Part shown: positions 7,229 through 15,752 of the stretch, in pieces
How the letters are laid out: every line of letters starts with the position of its first letter
Position numbering within the stretch: position 1 is the stretch's first letter
Origin: AP-15 sp036500965
Lineage (GTDB): Bacteria > Pseudomonadota > Alphaproteobacteria > ATCC43930 > CGMCC-115725
Assembly: GCA_036500965.1 (NCBI GenBank)
Contig: DASYBC010000108.1
Location: 20,533-84,532, forward strand
Reading direction: 5' to 3'
DNA length: 64,000 nucleotides
Notes under the pieces: model-generated
What the model was told of the DNA's origin: nothing
What the model saw: only the letters and a program-made list of their open reading frames with translations
Database searches by the model: none
Position numbers and translations under genes: made by a program

Positions 7229-8797
7229 TTAGTGCGCGGCGTCGGGGGTTGGGCGGCTCGCTGCCACTTTGCGCAGCAGCGGCACGAGCAGGGTCGCGAT
7301 CGCGAAGGCGAGCATGATCGCGCGAAAAGCGTCGGCGTAGGCGAGGGTCGAGGCCTCGCGGTAGGCGAGATGCCACAGCTGCGACAAGGCCGCGCGATGC
7401 CCGGCGACCGACCCGCCGAGGGCCTCGGCATAGCGGCCGGCCATGCCGTGCAGGTACTGCTGCATCGCCCCGTTCGCCGGCGTCAGATGCGAGGCGACGC
7501 GCAGGAAATGCAGGTTGGTTTGGTCGTTGAGGATGGCGCCGCAGATCGCGATGCCGACGGCGCCGCCGAGATTGCGCATCATATTGAACAGGCCGCTCGC
7601 GTATTTGAGCCGGTCGGGCGGCAGGCTGCCAAGGCCGAGGTTGACCGAGGGCGCCACCGCAAAGACCTGCGGAAAGCCGCGCAGCAGCTGTGGGACCAGC
7701 AATTCCGCCGCTCCCCAATCATGGGTGATGAAGCTGAACGACCACATCGACAGCCCGAAGCAAGCGAGGCCGAACATCATCAGCCAGCGCAGGTCGATCT
7801 TGCGGGCGAGCGCTACGTAGATCGGCACCCCGGCAAGCGAAGCCGCGCCGGTCGAAAAGATCGCCAGCCCGGTTTGCCAGGCGCTGAACCCGCGGACATA
7901 GCCCAAAAACAGCGGCGTCAAATAGATCGTCGAAAAGATGCCGATCCCGGTGACGAAGGACAGAAAGCAGCCGAGCGCAAAATTGCGGTTGCCGAGTGCT
8001 CGCAGATCGACCACCGGCTGGGCATAGGTCAAGCTGCGGACGACGAACAGCATGCCGGAACCCCCGGCGATCCAGGCGCAAGCCGTGATTGTAGAATCAT
8101 CGAACCAGTTCCAGCGCGCGCCCTCTTCGAGCACGTATTCGAGGGTGCCGAGCGCCAGCGCCATCAAGATCATGCCCGGGTAATCGGCGCCCTTGAGCAG
8201 CGACAGATCCGGGCGGTCGATCTTGACCAGCAGCGGCACCGCCACCGCGACCAGCGTGCCCGGGACCAAATTCACGTAGAACAGCCAGCGCCAATCGAGC
8301 GTGTCGGTGATCCAGCCGCCGATCACCGGGCCCAAAACCGGTGCTACCGAAGCGATCGTGCCGACCACCGCCGCCGAATAGACCCGGCGCGGACCCGGGA
8401 AATAATGGAAGGACGAGGTGAAGACGGTCGGGATCATCGACGCGCCGAGCATCCCTTGCAGCGCGCGGAACAGGATCATGCTCTCGATGTTCCAGGCGAT
8501 GCCGCAGAAGAGGCTGGCGATGGTGAAACCGGCCGCCGAGGCAGCGAATAGCCAGCGCGTCGAAACCACGCGGGTCAGCCAGCCGCTGAGCGGGATCACG
8601 ATGATCTCGGCGATCAGATAGGCGGTCTGCACCCAGCTGATGTCGTCCTGCGCCGCTGACAGCCCGCCGCCGATGTCCTGCAATGACGAGGCGACGATCT
8701 GGATGTCGAGCAAGGCGACGAACATGCCGACGCACATGACGGCGAACGGGAGGATGCTTGGCGCGGCGCTCGCGGGTGGCCGGGCGGGCGTAGTCAT
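7229..8797 (-). CDS. emrB: DHA2-family MFS multidrug efflux permease (EmrB-like)
   Basis: A 522-residue inner-membrane transporter of the 14-helix DHA2 drug:H+ antiporter family. It begins with the typical FAVMCVGMFVALLDIQIVASSL first helix (D in helix 1, in place of the common LD.TIVNVALP) and has SWVQTAYLIAEIIVIPLSGWL and the motif C region GPVIGGWITDTLDWRWLFYVN. Its ATG overlaps the end of emrA by 4 bases. With EmrA it should form a pump for hydrophobic compounds, reaching an outer-membrane TolC-like channel encoded elsewhere. Third gene of the hxlR-emrA-emrB operon. Confidence 0.93.
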   Translation of the reverse strand: MTTPARPPASAAPSILPFAVMCVGMFVALLDIQIVASSLQDIGGGLSAAQDDISWVQTAYLIAEIIVIPLSGWLTRVVSTRWLFAASAAGFTIASLFCGIAWNIESMILFRALQGMLGASMIPTVFTSSFHYFPGPRRVYSAAVVGTIASVAPVLGPVIGGWITDTLDWRWLFYVNLVPGTLVAVAVPLLVKIDRPDLSLLKGADYPGMILMALALGTLEYVLEEGARWNWFDDSTITACAWIAGGSGMLFVVRSLTYAQPVVDLRALGNRNFALGCFLSFVTGIGIFSTIYLTPLFLGYVRGFSAWQTGLAIFSTGAASLAGVPIYVALARKIDLRWLMMFGLACFGLSMWSFSFITHDWGAAELLVPQLLRGFPQVFAVAPSVNLGLGSLPPDRLKYASGLFNMMRNLGGAVGIAICGAILNDQTNLHFLRVASHLTPANGAMQQYLHGMAGRYAEALGGSVAGHRAALSQLWHLAYREASTLAYADAFRAIMLAFAIATLLVPLLRKVAASRPTPDAAH

Positions 8798-9927
8798 CGC
8801 CGGTTTTCCGCGAAGGAGCGCGTGTCGACCGCAACCGTCGTCGAGAGGCCCGGACGCAGCGGACCCAACGTCCCGCCATTATCATCGACGGCGATGCGCA
8901 CCGGGACCCGCTGCACGATCTTGGTAAAGTTGCCGGTCGCGTTCTCCGGCGGGATCACGCTGAAAACGGCGCCGGTCGCCGGGGCGAGGCTCAGCACCCG
9001 GCCCTCAAAGGTGCGGCCGGGCAAAACATCGGCGACAAAGCTTGCCCGCTCGCCGGGGCGCATTTGCGCCAGCTGATCCTCCTTGAAGTTGGCGTCGACC
9101 CACAGCCCATGCGCCGGGACGATCGACAACAGCGCCGTGCCAACAGTTGTATATGCACCTATTTGCGCGGCCCGGTCGCCGACATAGCCGTCGATCGGGG
9201 CGCGGATTTGGGTGTAGCCGAGATCGAGCTGTGCCGTCCGCAGGTCGGCCTGCGCCTGGGCGAGGCTCGCCTCAGTCTCGGCGATTTCGGTGTCGATGAC
9301 CCGTAGCTGCTGCTTTGCGGCGTCAAGGCTCGCCTCTCCGGCACGCACCGCAGCGGTCGCCTCGCGGTCCGCGGCGAACGCTTTCTGGTCGTTCTGCACC
9401 GTGCCAAACGTGGTGACCGCCAGCGCGTGATAGCGGGCCGCATCCTCGCGGGCGAAGCCGGCAGTGGCCTTTTTGGCCGCGAGATCGGCGCCGGCCTGCG
9501 CGATCACCGATTGCTGCAGCGCGTATTTTGCGTGCAGGTTGGCGAGCGCTGCGGTCTGGTTGCGGACCACTGCCTCGGCGTGCGCGAGATTGGCTTTGTA
9601 ATCGCGGTCGTCGAGCGTGATCAGCAGTTTGCCGACCTCCACGTATTGGTTGTCGCGGACCAGGATCTTCGACACAAATCCGGCCACGTGCGGCGACAGG
9701 GTCGTCACATTGCCGCCGACGTAAGCGTCATCGGTGGTCTCGATGAAGCGCCCGACCCGCCACCAGTCCCAACCATAGCGGGCGGCTCCGCCGGTCGCGA
9801 TCAGGGCGAGGACAGCGAGGGCGAGCCGCCGGTCGAAGCGGATCAGCCGTCGCCCGGCTCGAACACCGCGTAGATCGTCGGGCATTACCTCGGGCGCCGC
9901 CACCCGATCGAAAATTTGCGTGCTCAT
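8794..9927 (-). CDS. emrA: HlyD/EmrA-family membrane fusion protein
   Basis: A 377-residue periplasmic adaptor. One membrane anchor near residues 33-53 (LALAVLALIATGGAARYGW) is followed by the biotinyl-lipoyl-like motif TDDAYVGGNVTTLSPHVAGFV, a long alpha-helical hairpin rich in Ala/Gln, and the barrel with GYVGDRAAQIGAYTTVG. It links the EmrB permease to an outer-membrane channel. ATGA overlaps with both neighbours (emrB downstream, hxlR upstream) indicate translational coupling. Confidence 0.93.
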   Translation of the reverse strand: MSTQIFDRVAAPEVMPDDLRGVRAGRRLIRFDRRLALAVLALIATGGAARYGWDWWRVGRFIETTDDAYVGGNVTTLSPHVAGFVSKILVRDNQYVEVGKLLITLDDRDYKANLAHAEAVVRNQTAALANLHAKYALQQSVIAQAGADLAAKKATAGFAREDAARYHALAVTTFGTVQNDQKAFAADREATAAVRAGEASLDAAKQQLRVIDTEIAETEASLAQAQADLRTAQLDLGYTQIRAPIDGYVGDRAAQIGAYTTVGTALLSIVPAHGLWVDANFKEDQLAQMRPGERASFVADVLPGRTFEGRVLSLAPATGAVFSVIPPENATGNFTKIVQRVPVRIAVDDNGGTLGPLRPGLSTTVAVDTRSFAENRR

Positions 9928-10436
9928 GCCTCTGCCCCCGGCGCAAACGGACGATGGCCGCGTTCGGCGAGGCGTTGCCGCACTCCGTCATCGGCGCCGG
10001 GGCCGGGAACGACGATAAAATCTGGTCCGGCGATCCGCTCGCCGGTTGCCTCATCGACCACCACCGGCTCGACCGGTGCGCCGGTTCGTCGATTGACCAG
10101 CTGCACCGCGGCGCCCTCGGGGGCGAAATGCCTGTTGCCCCAGGCAAGCAGCGCCAGCAGCACCGGGCGAAAATCACGCCCCCGCTCAGTCAGTTGATAT
10201 TCGTCGCGCGGCGGGTGCTCGCTGTAGCGCCGGCGCTCCAGCAGGCCGGCCTCGACCAGCCCGTTCAACCGCCGGGTCAGGATGTTGGGGGCGATGCCGA
10301 GGTTCTTCTGGAATTCGTCGAAGCGGCGCAATCCATAAAAGGCGTCGCGCAGAATCAGGATCGACCACCACTCGCCCACCCGGTCGAGGCTGCGGGCGAT
10401 TGGGCACAGCATGCCGCCAAGGCTTTTGCGACGCAT
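9924..10436 (-). CDS. HxlR-family transcriptional regulator
   Basis: A 170-residue winged-helix protein. The HxlR signature CPIARSLDRVGEWWSILILRDAFYG with FDEFQKNLGIAPNILTRRL and the wing EYQLTERGRDF is clear at residues 11-95. Cys11 is at the position of redox- or ligand-sensing cysteines in some HxlR members. It carries a C-terminal extension of about 65 residues (GAPVEPVVVDEATGERI). First gene of the efflux operon, with a strong AGGGGAG ribosome-binding site and a palindrome just upstream, so probably a repressor of its own operon. Confidence 0.92.
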   Translation of the reverse strand: MRRKSLGGMLCPIARSLDRVGEWWSILILRDAFYGLRRFDEFQKNLGIAPNILTRRLNGLVEAGLLERRRYSEHPPRDEYQLTERGRDFRPVLLALLAWGNRHFAPEGAAVQLVNRRTGAPVEPVVVDEATGERIAGPDFIVVPGPGADDGVRQRLAERGHRPFAPGAEA

Positions 10437-10456
10437 CGCAACGCTCCCCTAGTAAA

Positions 10457-10469
10457 TTGCATGATGCAA
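10457..10469. promoter_or_regulatory. Candidate HxlR operator
   Basis: TTGCATGATGCAA is a perfect 6-base inverted repeat around a central G. It lies 21 bases upstream of the hxlR ATG, where it would overlap the promoter or transcription start of hxlR-emrA-emrB. Position and symmetry suit autorepression; binding is inferred. Confidence 0.55.
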
Positions 10470-10681
10470 GTAAGTGAGCGTTCCGGGCGGTTCAAGAGCG
10501 AAGATGGATTGGCCATTCGGCAGGCCGCGATCCGGGCGGTGTTATACACGAGCCCGACACGTAATATAATAGCTATTGACATCCATAAGCTGAGGAATAC
10601 GCTTGGCACGGTTCCGGACCCGAATTCTCGGAGCATTTCCGCACTGCTCAGGGTCCGGAGCTGTTCAGTCTGGAGGACCCG

Positions 10682-11137
10682 ATGCGTCAGTCCCCACCCG
10701 TCCCGCCGGATGTTCCGGCCGATACCGGCTTGGTGCTGCTGGTCGGGTTCGACCCCGAGCGGCCGGGCGATTTGTCGTGGCCGGCGCGCGCCGCGCTGTC
10801 GGCGGCCGATGCCGTGATCCATGAGGGCACGATCGATCCCGACATTTTGACGCTGGTGCCGCGCCGGTGCTTTGTCGAATCCGTTCCCGGCGATGCGGCG
10901 CGCGTCGGCAAGCTGGCGGGAGAAGGCTGGCGGGTGGTGTGGCTCGTCGCCGGCGACCCGTCGATCTCGCTTGCCGCGCTCGCCAAAGCCGAGCGCCTCG
11001 CCGAGGCCGGGATCGCGATCGGCACGATCGCCAGCCTTCCGGGTGGCGGCCGCGGCGACGAGCGGCCCTCCGCCAGCCTCGACGCCACCCTTGCTCCGCA
11101 ATCGTTTGCGACGGCGTTCAACGGGCTCGCCGGCTGA
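10682..11137 (+). CDS. Half-length tetrapyrrole methylase-like protein
   Basis: A 151-residue protein matching the N-terminal half of uroporphyrinogen-III C-methyltransferases (CobA/CysG): VGFDPERPGDLSWPARAALSAADAVIHEG resembles the VGAGPGDPxLLTLRAxxxLxxADVVLYD start, and WRVVWLVAGDPSISLAALAKAERLAEAG resembles the VVRLKGGDPFIFGRGGEE region. The second half of the SAM-binding methylase (normally about 250 residues) is absent, and GDP survives while the RLKGG part does not. It probably cannot methylate alone. It may be a decayed gene or a small family repurposed for another role. It converges on parB with a 9-base gap. Confidence 0.6.
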   Translation: MRQSPPVPPDVPADTGLVLLVGFDPERPGDLSWPARAALSAADAVIHEGTIDPDILTLVPRRCFVESVPGDAARVGKLAGEGWRVVWLVAGDPSISLAALAKAERLAEAGIAIGTIASLPGGGRGDERPSASLDATLAPQSFATAFNGLAG

Positions 11138-11146
11138 TCGCGCGGT

Positions 11147-12010
11147 TCATCCCGCGCGCAGCAGGCGGAGCACCCGGTCGAGCTGATCGAGACTTGCGTA
11201 ATGCAGGGTCAAGGCGCCGCCGCGGGCTTTCGGCGCGAGGGTCACGCGAAGCCCGAGATGAGCGCCGAGGTCGCGCTCGAGCGCCAGCGTATCGGCGTCG
11301 TGGAGCCGCGGCCGCGGTGCCTGCGGCAGCTGCGCGCGGCGCTGCACCAGGCGCTCGGTGGCCCGCACGTTAAGTCCGCGGCGCACGACCTCTTCGGCCA
11401 TTAGAGCAGGGTCGCCGGCGGCGAGCAGCGCGCGCGCGTGACCGGCCGACAACTCGCCCTCGTCGAGCCGCTGGCGCACCGGCGGCGGCAATGACAACAG
11501 CCGCAACGTGTTGGCGACGTGGCTGCGGCTTTTGCCGACCGCCTCGGCGAGGCTCGCCTGGGTGCGGCCGTACTCCGCCACCAGCCGGTGGTAGGCTTCG
11601 GCCTCCTCGAGCGGCGACAGATCCTCGCGCTGGAGGTTCTCGACCAGCGCTATTTCGAGGGCTTCCGAATCGGCGAGCGCGCGGACAATGACCGGCACCT
11701 CGTGCAGCCCGACGCGCTGCGCCGCGCGCCAGCGGCGCTCGCCGGCAACGAGCTCGAAGACCACGTCGTCGACCGCGTCCACCGGGCGCACCAGCAACGG
11801 CTGCAGCAAGCCCTTCTCGCGGATCGACTGCGCCAGCGCCTCGAGCTCAGCCTCGGCAAAGCGGCGGCGCGGCTGCACGGCGCCGGGCCGGATCAGCTCA
11901 ATCGCGACCAGGCGCTGCGCCGCCGGGCTGGATGCCGGATCGGCGTCGCTTTCGCCAAACAGCGCGGCGAGCCCGCGGCCAAGCGGGCGTCGTCTGGCGC
12001 GCTCGCTCAT
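11147..12010 (-). CDS. parB: Chromosome partitioning protein ParB
   Basis: A 287-residue CTP-dependent DNA clamp that loads at parS and organises the origin region. It begins with the conserved RPLGRGLAALFG N-terminus, followed by IRPGAVQPRRRF, the CTP-binding GERRWRA, ENLQREDLSPLEEA, the HTH (TQASLAEAVGKSRSHVANTLRLL) and a short dimerisation domain. The ATG at 12010 shares its A with the parA stop (TAATG), so the two are translationally coupled; the frame continues upstream to 12466 only as a shadow of parA. Two parS sites are nearby at 13429 and 17363. Confidence 0.97.
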   Translation of the reverse strand: MSERARRRPLGRGLAALFGESDADPASSPAAQRLVAIELIRPGAVQPRRRFAEAELEALAQSIREKGLLQPLLVRPVDAVDDVVFELVAGERRWRAAQRVGLHEVPVIVRALADSEALEIALVENLQREDLSPLEEAEAYHRLVAEYGRTQASLAEAVGKSRSHVANTLRLLSLPPPVRQRLDEGELSAGHARALLAAGDPALMAEEVVRRGLNVRATERLVQRRAQLPQAPRPRLHDADTLALERDLGAHLGLRVTLAPKARGGALTLHYASLDQLDRVLRLLRAG

Positions 12011-12870
12011 TATCGTGCCAGGATGGACGGTTGCGAGCCGGGCGGCGCCACGCTTGGCGCGGTGCGGCGCAGCAGCTCGGCGGCGAGCTGGATATAAGCC
12101 TGAGCGCCGGCGCAGCGATAATCGTAGATCAGCACCGGCTTGCCGTGTGACGGCGCCTCGGAGACTCGCACGTTGCGCGGGATTACCGTGTCGAATACCT
12201 TGCCGCCGAAATGCTCGCGGACGTCGAGCGCCACCGATTCGCTCAAATTGTTGCGGCCGTCGTACATGGTCAGCACCACGCCCTGTAATTCGAGGCGCGG
12301 GTTCAATGCCCGCTTGACCCGCTCGATCGTGCGCATCAGCTGGCTCAGCCCTTCGAGCGCATAGAATTCGCATTGCATCGGCACCAGCGCCGCGTCGGCG
12401 GCGACCAGCGCGTTGATCGTCAGCAGGTTGAGTGACGGCGGACAGTCGATCAGCACCTCGTCCCAATCGCCGGCCCGGCCGCGGATCGCCCGGCTGAGCA
12501 GAAACTCGCGCCGTTCGCGGGTCATCAATTCGAATTCGGCTCCGCTCAGATCCTCTGAGGCCGCGACCAGCGACAATCCTGGAATCTCGGTTGGCACGAC
12601 AACTTCGGGCAATTCGGCCTCGCCGAGGATCAGCTCGTAGCTGGTCGCCTGGCGCGCGGCCCGATCGATGCCGAGCCCGGTGCTGGCATTCCCTTGCGGG
12701 TCGAGATCGACAACCAGAACGCGGCGGCCGGCCGCGGCCAGCGCCGTCGCCAGGTTGATCGCGGTCGTGGTCTTGCCGACCCCGCCCTTTTGGTTGGCGA
12801 CTGCGACGATGCGGGCGCGGGACGCCAGCGCCGGCGGCCGGCCCTCAGCCGCGGCGAGGCTCACGGACAA
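12010..12870 (-). CDS. parA: Chromosome partitioning ATPase ParA
   Basis: A 286-residue Walker-type ATPase acting with ParB in origin segregation. The deviant Walker A KGGVGKTTT is at residues 28-36, with VDLDPQGNASTGLG following and the Walker B-like LIDCPPSLNLLT. A 20-residue N-terminal tail precedes the fold. It overlaps rsmG by 10 bases upstream and parB by one base downstream, the usual alphaproteobacterial rsmG-parA-parB order. Confidence 0.97.
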   Translation of the reverse strand: MSVSLAAAEGRPPALASRARIVAVANQKGGVGKTTTAINLATALAAAGRRVLVVDLDPQGNASTGLGIDRAARQATSYELILGEAELPEVVVPTEIPGLSLVAASEDLSGAEFELMTRERREFLLSRAIRGRAGDWDEVLIDCPPSLNLLTINALVAADAALVPMQCEFYALEGLSQLMRTIERVKRALNPRLELQGVVLTMYDGRNNLSESVALDVREHFGGKVFDTVIPRNVRVSEAPSHGKPVLIYDYRCAGAQAYIQLAAELLRRTAPSVAPPGSQPSILAR

Positions 12871-13490
12871 CCTGCACGGATCACCTGTTGCAGACGCAGA
12901 ACCACCCCCCGTGGATCGGCAACGCTTTGGTGAAGCAACGCCGACATTGTCCAGCTTTTGCGCGCCAGGGTCAATTCCTGACCGGCACGCTCGCCTTTTG
13001 GAAACAGGCAGACCGTGTCAGCGCCGAGAAACGGGCGGGCGAGGTCAATGAGCCGGTCGAGCGGCGCCAGCGCGCGCGCGGTCACGACATCGACCGGATG
13101 CGGCGGCACCGCGGCGATGCGGCAAGCGCGGATCATTACTTTGGCCTCGGTTACTCGCGCCGCCTCGCGCAGAAAGGCCGCCTTACGCGAAACGGCCTCG
13201 ACGAGCTCGACGCCCGACATCCCGAGGATCGCCAGCACTAGCCCCGGAAAGCCGGCGCCGCTGCCCAGATCAACGAGGCTGCGCGCGCCATCAGGCACCA
13301 GAGGCCGCAACTGCGCCGAATCAAGAAAGTGGCGGCGCCACAAATCGCCGAGAGTGTCGCGGCCGACAAGGTTGATCCGCTCCGACCAGCGGGTCAGCAG
13401 CGCCGCATAGGCTTCGAGCCGCGAGAGTGTTTCACGTGAAACCGGAACGATCTCGGCAAAGCCCCGCGCGTCGAGCAACGCCCGGCTCAC
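12861..13490 (-). CDS. rsmG: 16S rRNA (guanine-527-N7)-methyltransferase RsmG
   Basis: A 209-residue SAM-dependent methylase of G527 in 16S rRNA. It has LLTRWSERINLVGRDTLGDLWRRHFLDSAQL, the SAM-binding VDLGSGAGFPGLVLAI and the VTARALAPLD motif. A parS site lies inside the reading frame, encoding residues VSRET near the N-terminus. It overlaps mnmG by 4 bases and parA by 10. Confidence 0.96.
   Translation of the reverse strand: MSRALLDARGFAEIVPVSRETLSRLEAYAALLTRWSERINLVGRDTLGDLWRRHFLDSAQLRPLVPDGARSLVDLGSGAGFPGLVLAILGMSGVELVEAVSRKAAFLREAARVTEAKVMIRACRIAAVPPHPVDVVTARALAPLDRLIDLARPFLGADTVCLFPKGERAGQELTLARKSWTMSALLHQSVADPRGVVLRLQQVIRAGCP
13428..13443. other. parS: parS centromere site 1, inside rsmG
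   Basis: TGTTTCACGTGAAACC matches the universal ParB-binding site TGTTTCACGTGAAACA at 15 of 16 positions, including the whole palindromic core GTTTCACGTGAAAC (13429-13442). It is embedded in rsmG codons, about 1.4 kb from parB. Confidence 0.93.
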
Positions 13491-15400
13491 CCGGCACGGC
13501 CCTCTCCCATCCCCTCCCTGGCGCGCGGGGGAGGGTTGGGGTGGGGGCGTTTTACGTGCTTCAGCAAAGCGACGAGCGCCGCCGGGGTTACCCCTGAGAT
13601 GCGCGCCGCCGCGCCGAGGGTCGCCGGCCGGGCGACCGCGAGCTTGTCACAGATTTCGCGGGAGAGGCCGCCGACCGCCGCGTAATCGAGGTCGCTGGGC
13701 AGCAGCAGCGCCTCGTCGCGGCGGAACGCGACGACATCGCGCTGCTGGCGGTCGAGATAGCCGGCGTAGCGCGCGTCGATCTCGACCTGCTCGGCGATCT
13801 CTGGGCCGAGCTCGCCGAGCTCGGCCCAGATCGTCGCCAATCGCGTCAGGTCGATCCCCGGATAGGCAAGCAGCTCGGAAGCGGTGCGGGCAATGCCGTC
13901 TTCGTTGACCGCGATGCCGTGGCGCTTTAATGCCGGCGGGGTCATCTGCAGCTCGGGGAGCCGAGCGCGGGAAGCGGCGAGCGCCGCCGTCTTTGACGTA
14001 AATCGGGCTGCGCGCCCAGCACCGACGCAGCCGATGCGCATGCCGATCGGGGTCAGCCGCTGATCGGCGTTGTCGGCGCGCAGGGTCAGCCGGTATTCGG
14101 CGCGCGAGGTGAACATGCGATAGGGCTCGGTGACGCCGCGGGTGACCAGATCGTCGATCAAGACGCCGATATAGGCGTCGGCCCGGTCGAGCACCAAGGG
14201 CTCGGCCCCCGATGCTGCCAGGGCGGCGTTCAGCCCCGCAACCAGCCCTTGCGCCGCCGCCTCCTCATAGCCGGTCGTGCCGTTGATCTGGCCGGCGAAA
14301 TAGAGGCCCGGGATGCGGCGGGTTTCGAGGCTCGGGTAAAGCTCGCGCGGATCGACGAAATCGTATTCGATCGCATAGCCGGGCCGCCGCATGACCGCGC
14401 GCTCGAGCCCCGGGATCGTTGCCAGCATCGCCTCCTGCACCGCGCGCGGCAGCGAGGTCGAGATGCCGTTCGGATAGATCGTGTCGTCGTCGAGCCCCTC
14501 CGGCTCGAGGAAGATCTGGTGCCGCTCGCGCTCCGCAAAGCGCACCACCTTATCCTCGATCGACGGGCAATAGCGCGGACCCACACCGGTGATCTCGCCA
14601 GAATAGAGCGGCGAGCGACCAAGATTGGCGCGGATCAGCGCATGCGTCGCTGGGGTCGTTGTCGTCATATGACAAGGAACCTGCGGCGTCGTGATCCGGT
14701 CGGTCACGAACGAAAACGGCGGCGGTGGGTCATCGCCCGGCTGAATGCCGAGCCCCTTCCAGTCGATCGTCCTCCCGTCGAGGCGCGGCGGAGTCCCGGT
14801 CTTGAGGCGACCGAGCGCAAAGCCGGCACGCGCCAAAGTCCGCGCCAGCCCGTGCGAGGGCGCCTCGCCGATCCGGCCGGCTGCGGTTTTCTCGTCGCCG
14901 ATATGAATGAGGCCGTTCAGAAACGTGCCGGTGGTCAGCACCACCCGAGGGGCGGCGATCTCGCGACCGTCGCCGAGCACGACCCCACAAACCCGCCCGT
15001 CGCGGTCGAGCAGCAAATCCTCGGCCGCTCCCTCTATGATGGCGAGATTCGGGGTTTCGGCCAGCAATTCGGCGATCGCCCGGCGGTAGAGCTTGCGGTC
15101 GGCCTGGGCGCGCGGCCCGCGCACCGCCGGACCCTTGCTGCGGTTCAAAATGCGGAACTGAATGCCGGCCTCGTCGATGGCCCGGCCCATGATGCCGTCG
15201 AGCGCGTCGATCTCGCGCACCAGATGCCCCTTGCCGAGCCCGCCGATCGCGGGGTTGCACGACATCTCGCCGATCGTCGCCCGCTTATGGGTCAACAGCA
15301 AGGTGCGCGCCCCGACCCGCGCCGCGGCGGCGGCGGCCTCGCACCCGGCATGCCCGCCGCCGATCACGACGACATCGCGAATCTTGGGAGCATCACCCAT
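13487..15400 (-). CDS. mnmG: tRNA uridine-34 carboxymethylaminomethyl synthesis enzyme MnmG
   Basis: A 637-residue FAD enzyme, partner of MnmE. The ATG at 15400 begins GDAPKIRDVVVIGGGHAGCEAAAAAARVG (dinucleotide fold); GEMSCNPAIGGLGKGHLVREID, GTFLNGLIHIG, and the paired cysteines and C-terminal YAGYLDRQ domain are present. The open frame continues upstream to 15580 but that part is not family-like. The natural end near ALLKHVK is replaced by a tail HPNPPPRAREGMGEGRAG, which is a translated palindromic repeat (13501-13548), and the stop overlaps the rsmG start (ATGA). Confidence 0.96.
   Translation of the reverse strand: MGDAPKIRDVVVIGGGHAGCEAAAAAARVGARTLLLTHKRATIGEMSCNPAIGGLGKGHLVREIDALDGIMGRAIDEAGIQFRILNRSKGPAVRGPRAQADRKLYRRAIAELLAETPNLAIIEGAAEDLLLDRDGRVCGVVLGDGREIAAPRVVLTTGTFLNGLIHIGDEKTAAGRIGEAPSHGLARTLARAGFALGRLKTGTPPRLDGRTIDWKGLGIQPGDDPPPPFSFVTDRITTPQVPCHMTTTTPATHALIRANLGRSPLYSGEITGVGPRYCPSIEDKVVRFAERERHQIFLEPEGLDDDTIYPNGISTSLPRAVQEAMLATIPGLERAVMRRPGYAIEYDFVDPRELYPSLETRRIPGLYFAGQINGTTGYEEAAAQGLVAGLNAALAASGAEPLVLDRADAYIGVLIDDLVTRGVTEPYRMFTSRAEYRLTLRADNADQRLTPIGMRIGCVGAGRAARFTSKTAALAASRARLPELQMTPPALKRHGIAVNEDGIARTASELLAYPGIDLTRLATIWAELGELGPEIAEQVEIDARYAGYLDRQQRDVVAFRRDEALLLPSDLDYAAVGGLSREICDKLAVARPATLGAAARISGVTPAALVALLKHVKRPHPNPPPRAREGMGEGRAG
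13501..13548. repeat. Palindromic repeat forming the mnmG 3' end
   Basis: A single-hairpin version of the element seen inside mnmE: CCCTCCCT pairs with GGGGGAGGG around a GC-rich loop, and the right end AGGGTTGGGGTGGGGG (13533-13548) matches the right end of the mnmE copy. It is translated as the last residues of MnmG. Confidence 0.8.
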
Positions 15401-15752
15401 GACGGCGCAATTTATGGAGACGGGTCGCCCCTGTCGAGGTTTCGGTAGCGCATCATTTTGAATGTAACAAGGTATCAGCTTGACAATTGAGAACGGATCG
15501 TGTACGAGTGTGAATTCTGTCTTGACAAATCCGCCGATCTTGATTTTGGCGCCGATTCTGCTTGTCAGCGACCGACTCACGACATATTTTCAAAAGGTCA
15601 ACGGGAGATCGTGCCAATGCGGCATAATGTCACGTGCGGCCGTCGCATTTGGGTCCGCAAACGTTTGCCCGTATAGTCCGCGCGAGACGTTGACGATTAG
15701 GGATCGGGACATCTGACCCTCGAGCGATGAAGCATGCGGTTATGGAGCACGG
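15401..15752. other. Intergenic region upstream of mnmG
   Basis: Mixed-composition sequence between mnmG and the small-gene cassette. It should hold the mnmG promoter (leftward) and one for the cassette (rightward). TTGACAAATC near 15523 and TTGACGATTA near 15689 are possible -35 boxes but neither has a clear -10. A 78-codon ORF here (15480-15716) has no protein-like features. Confidence 0.4.

Noticed and set aside
12011..12466. Upstream extension of the ParB frame
   Set aside because: Lies wholly inside parA in another frame; ParB homologues begin at the ATG at 12010.
15401..15580. N-terminal extension of MnmG
   Set aside because: Not family-like; MnmG homologues begin just before the FAD-binding motif, matching the ATG at 15400.
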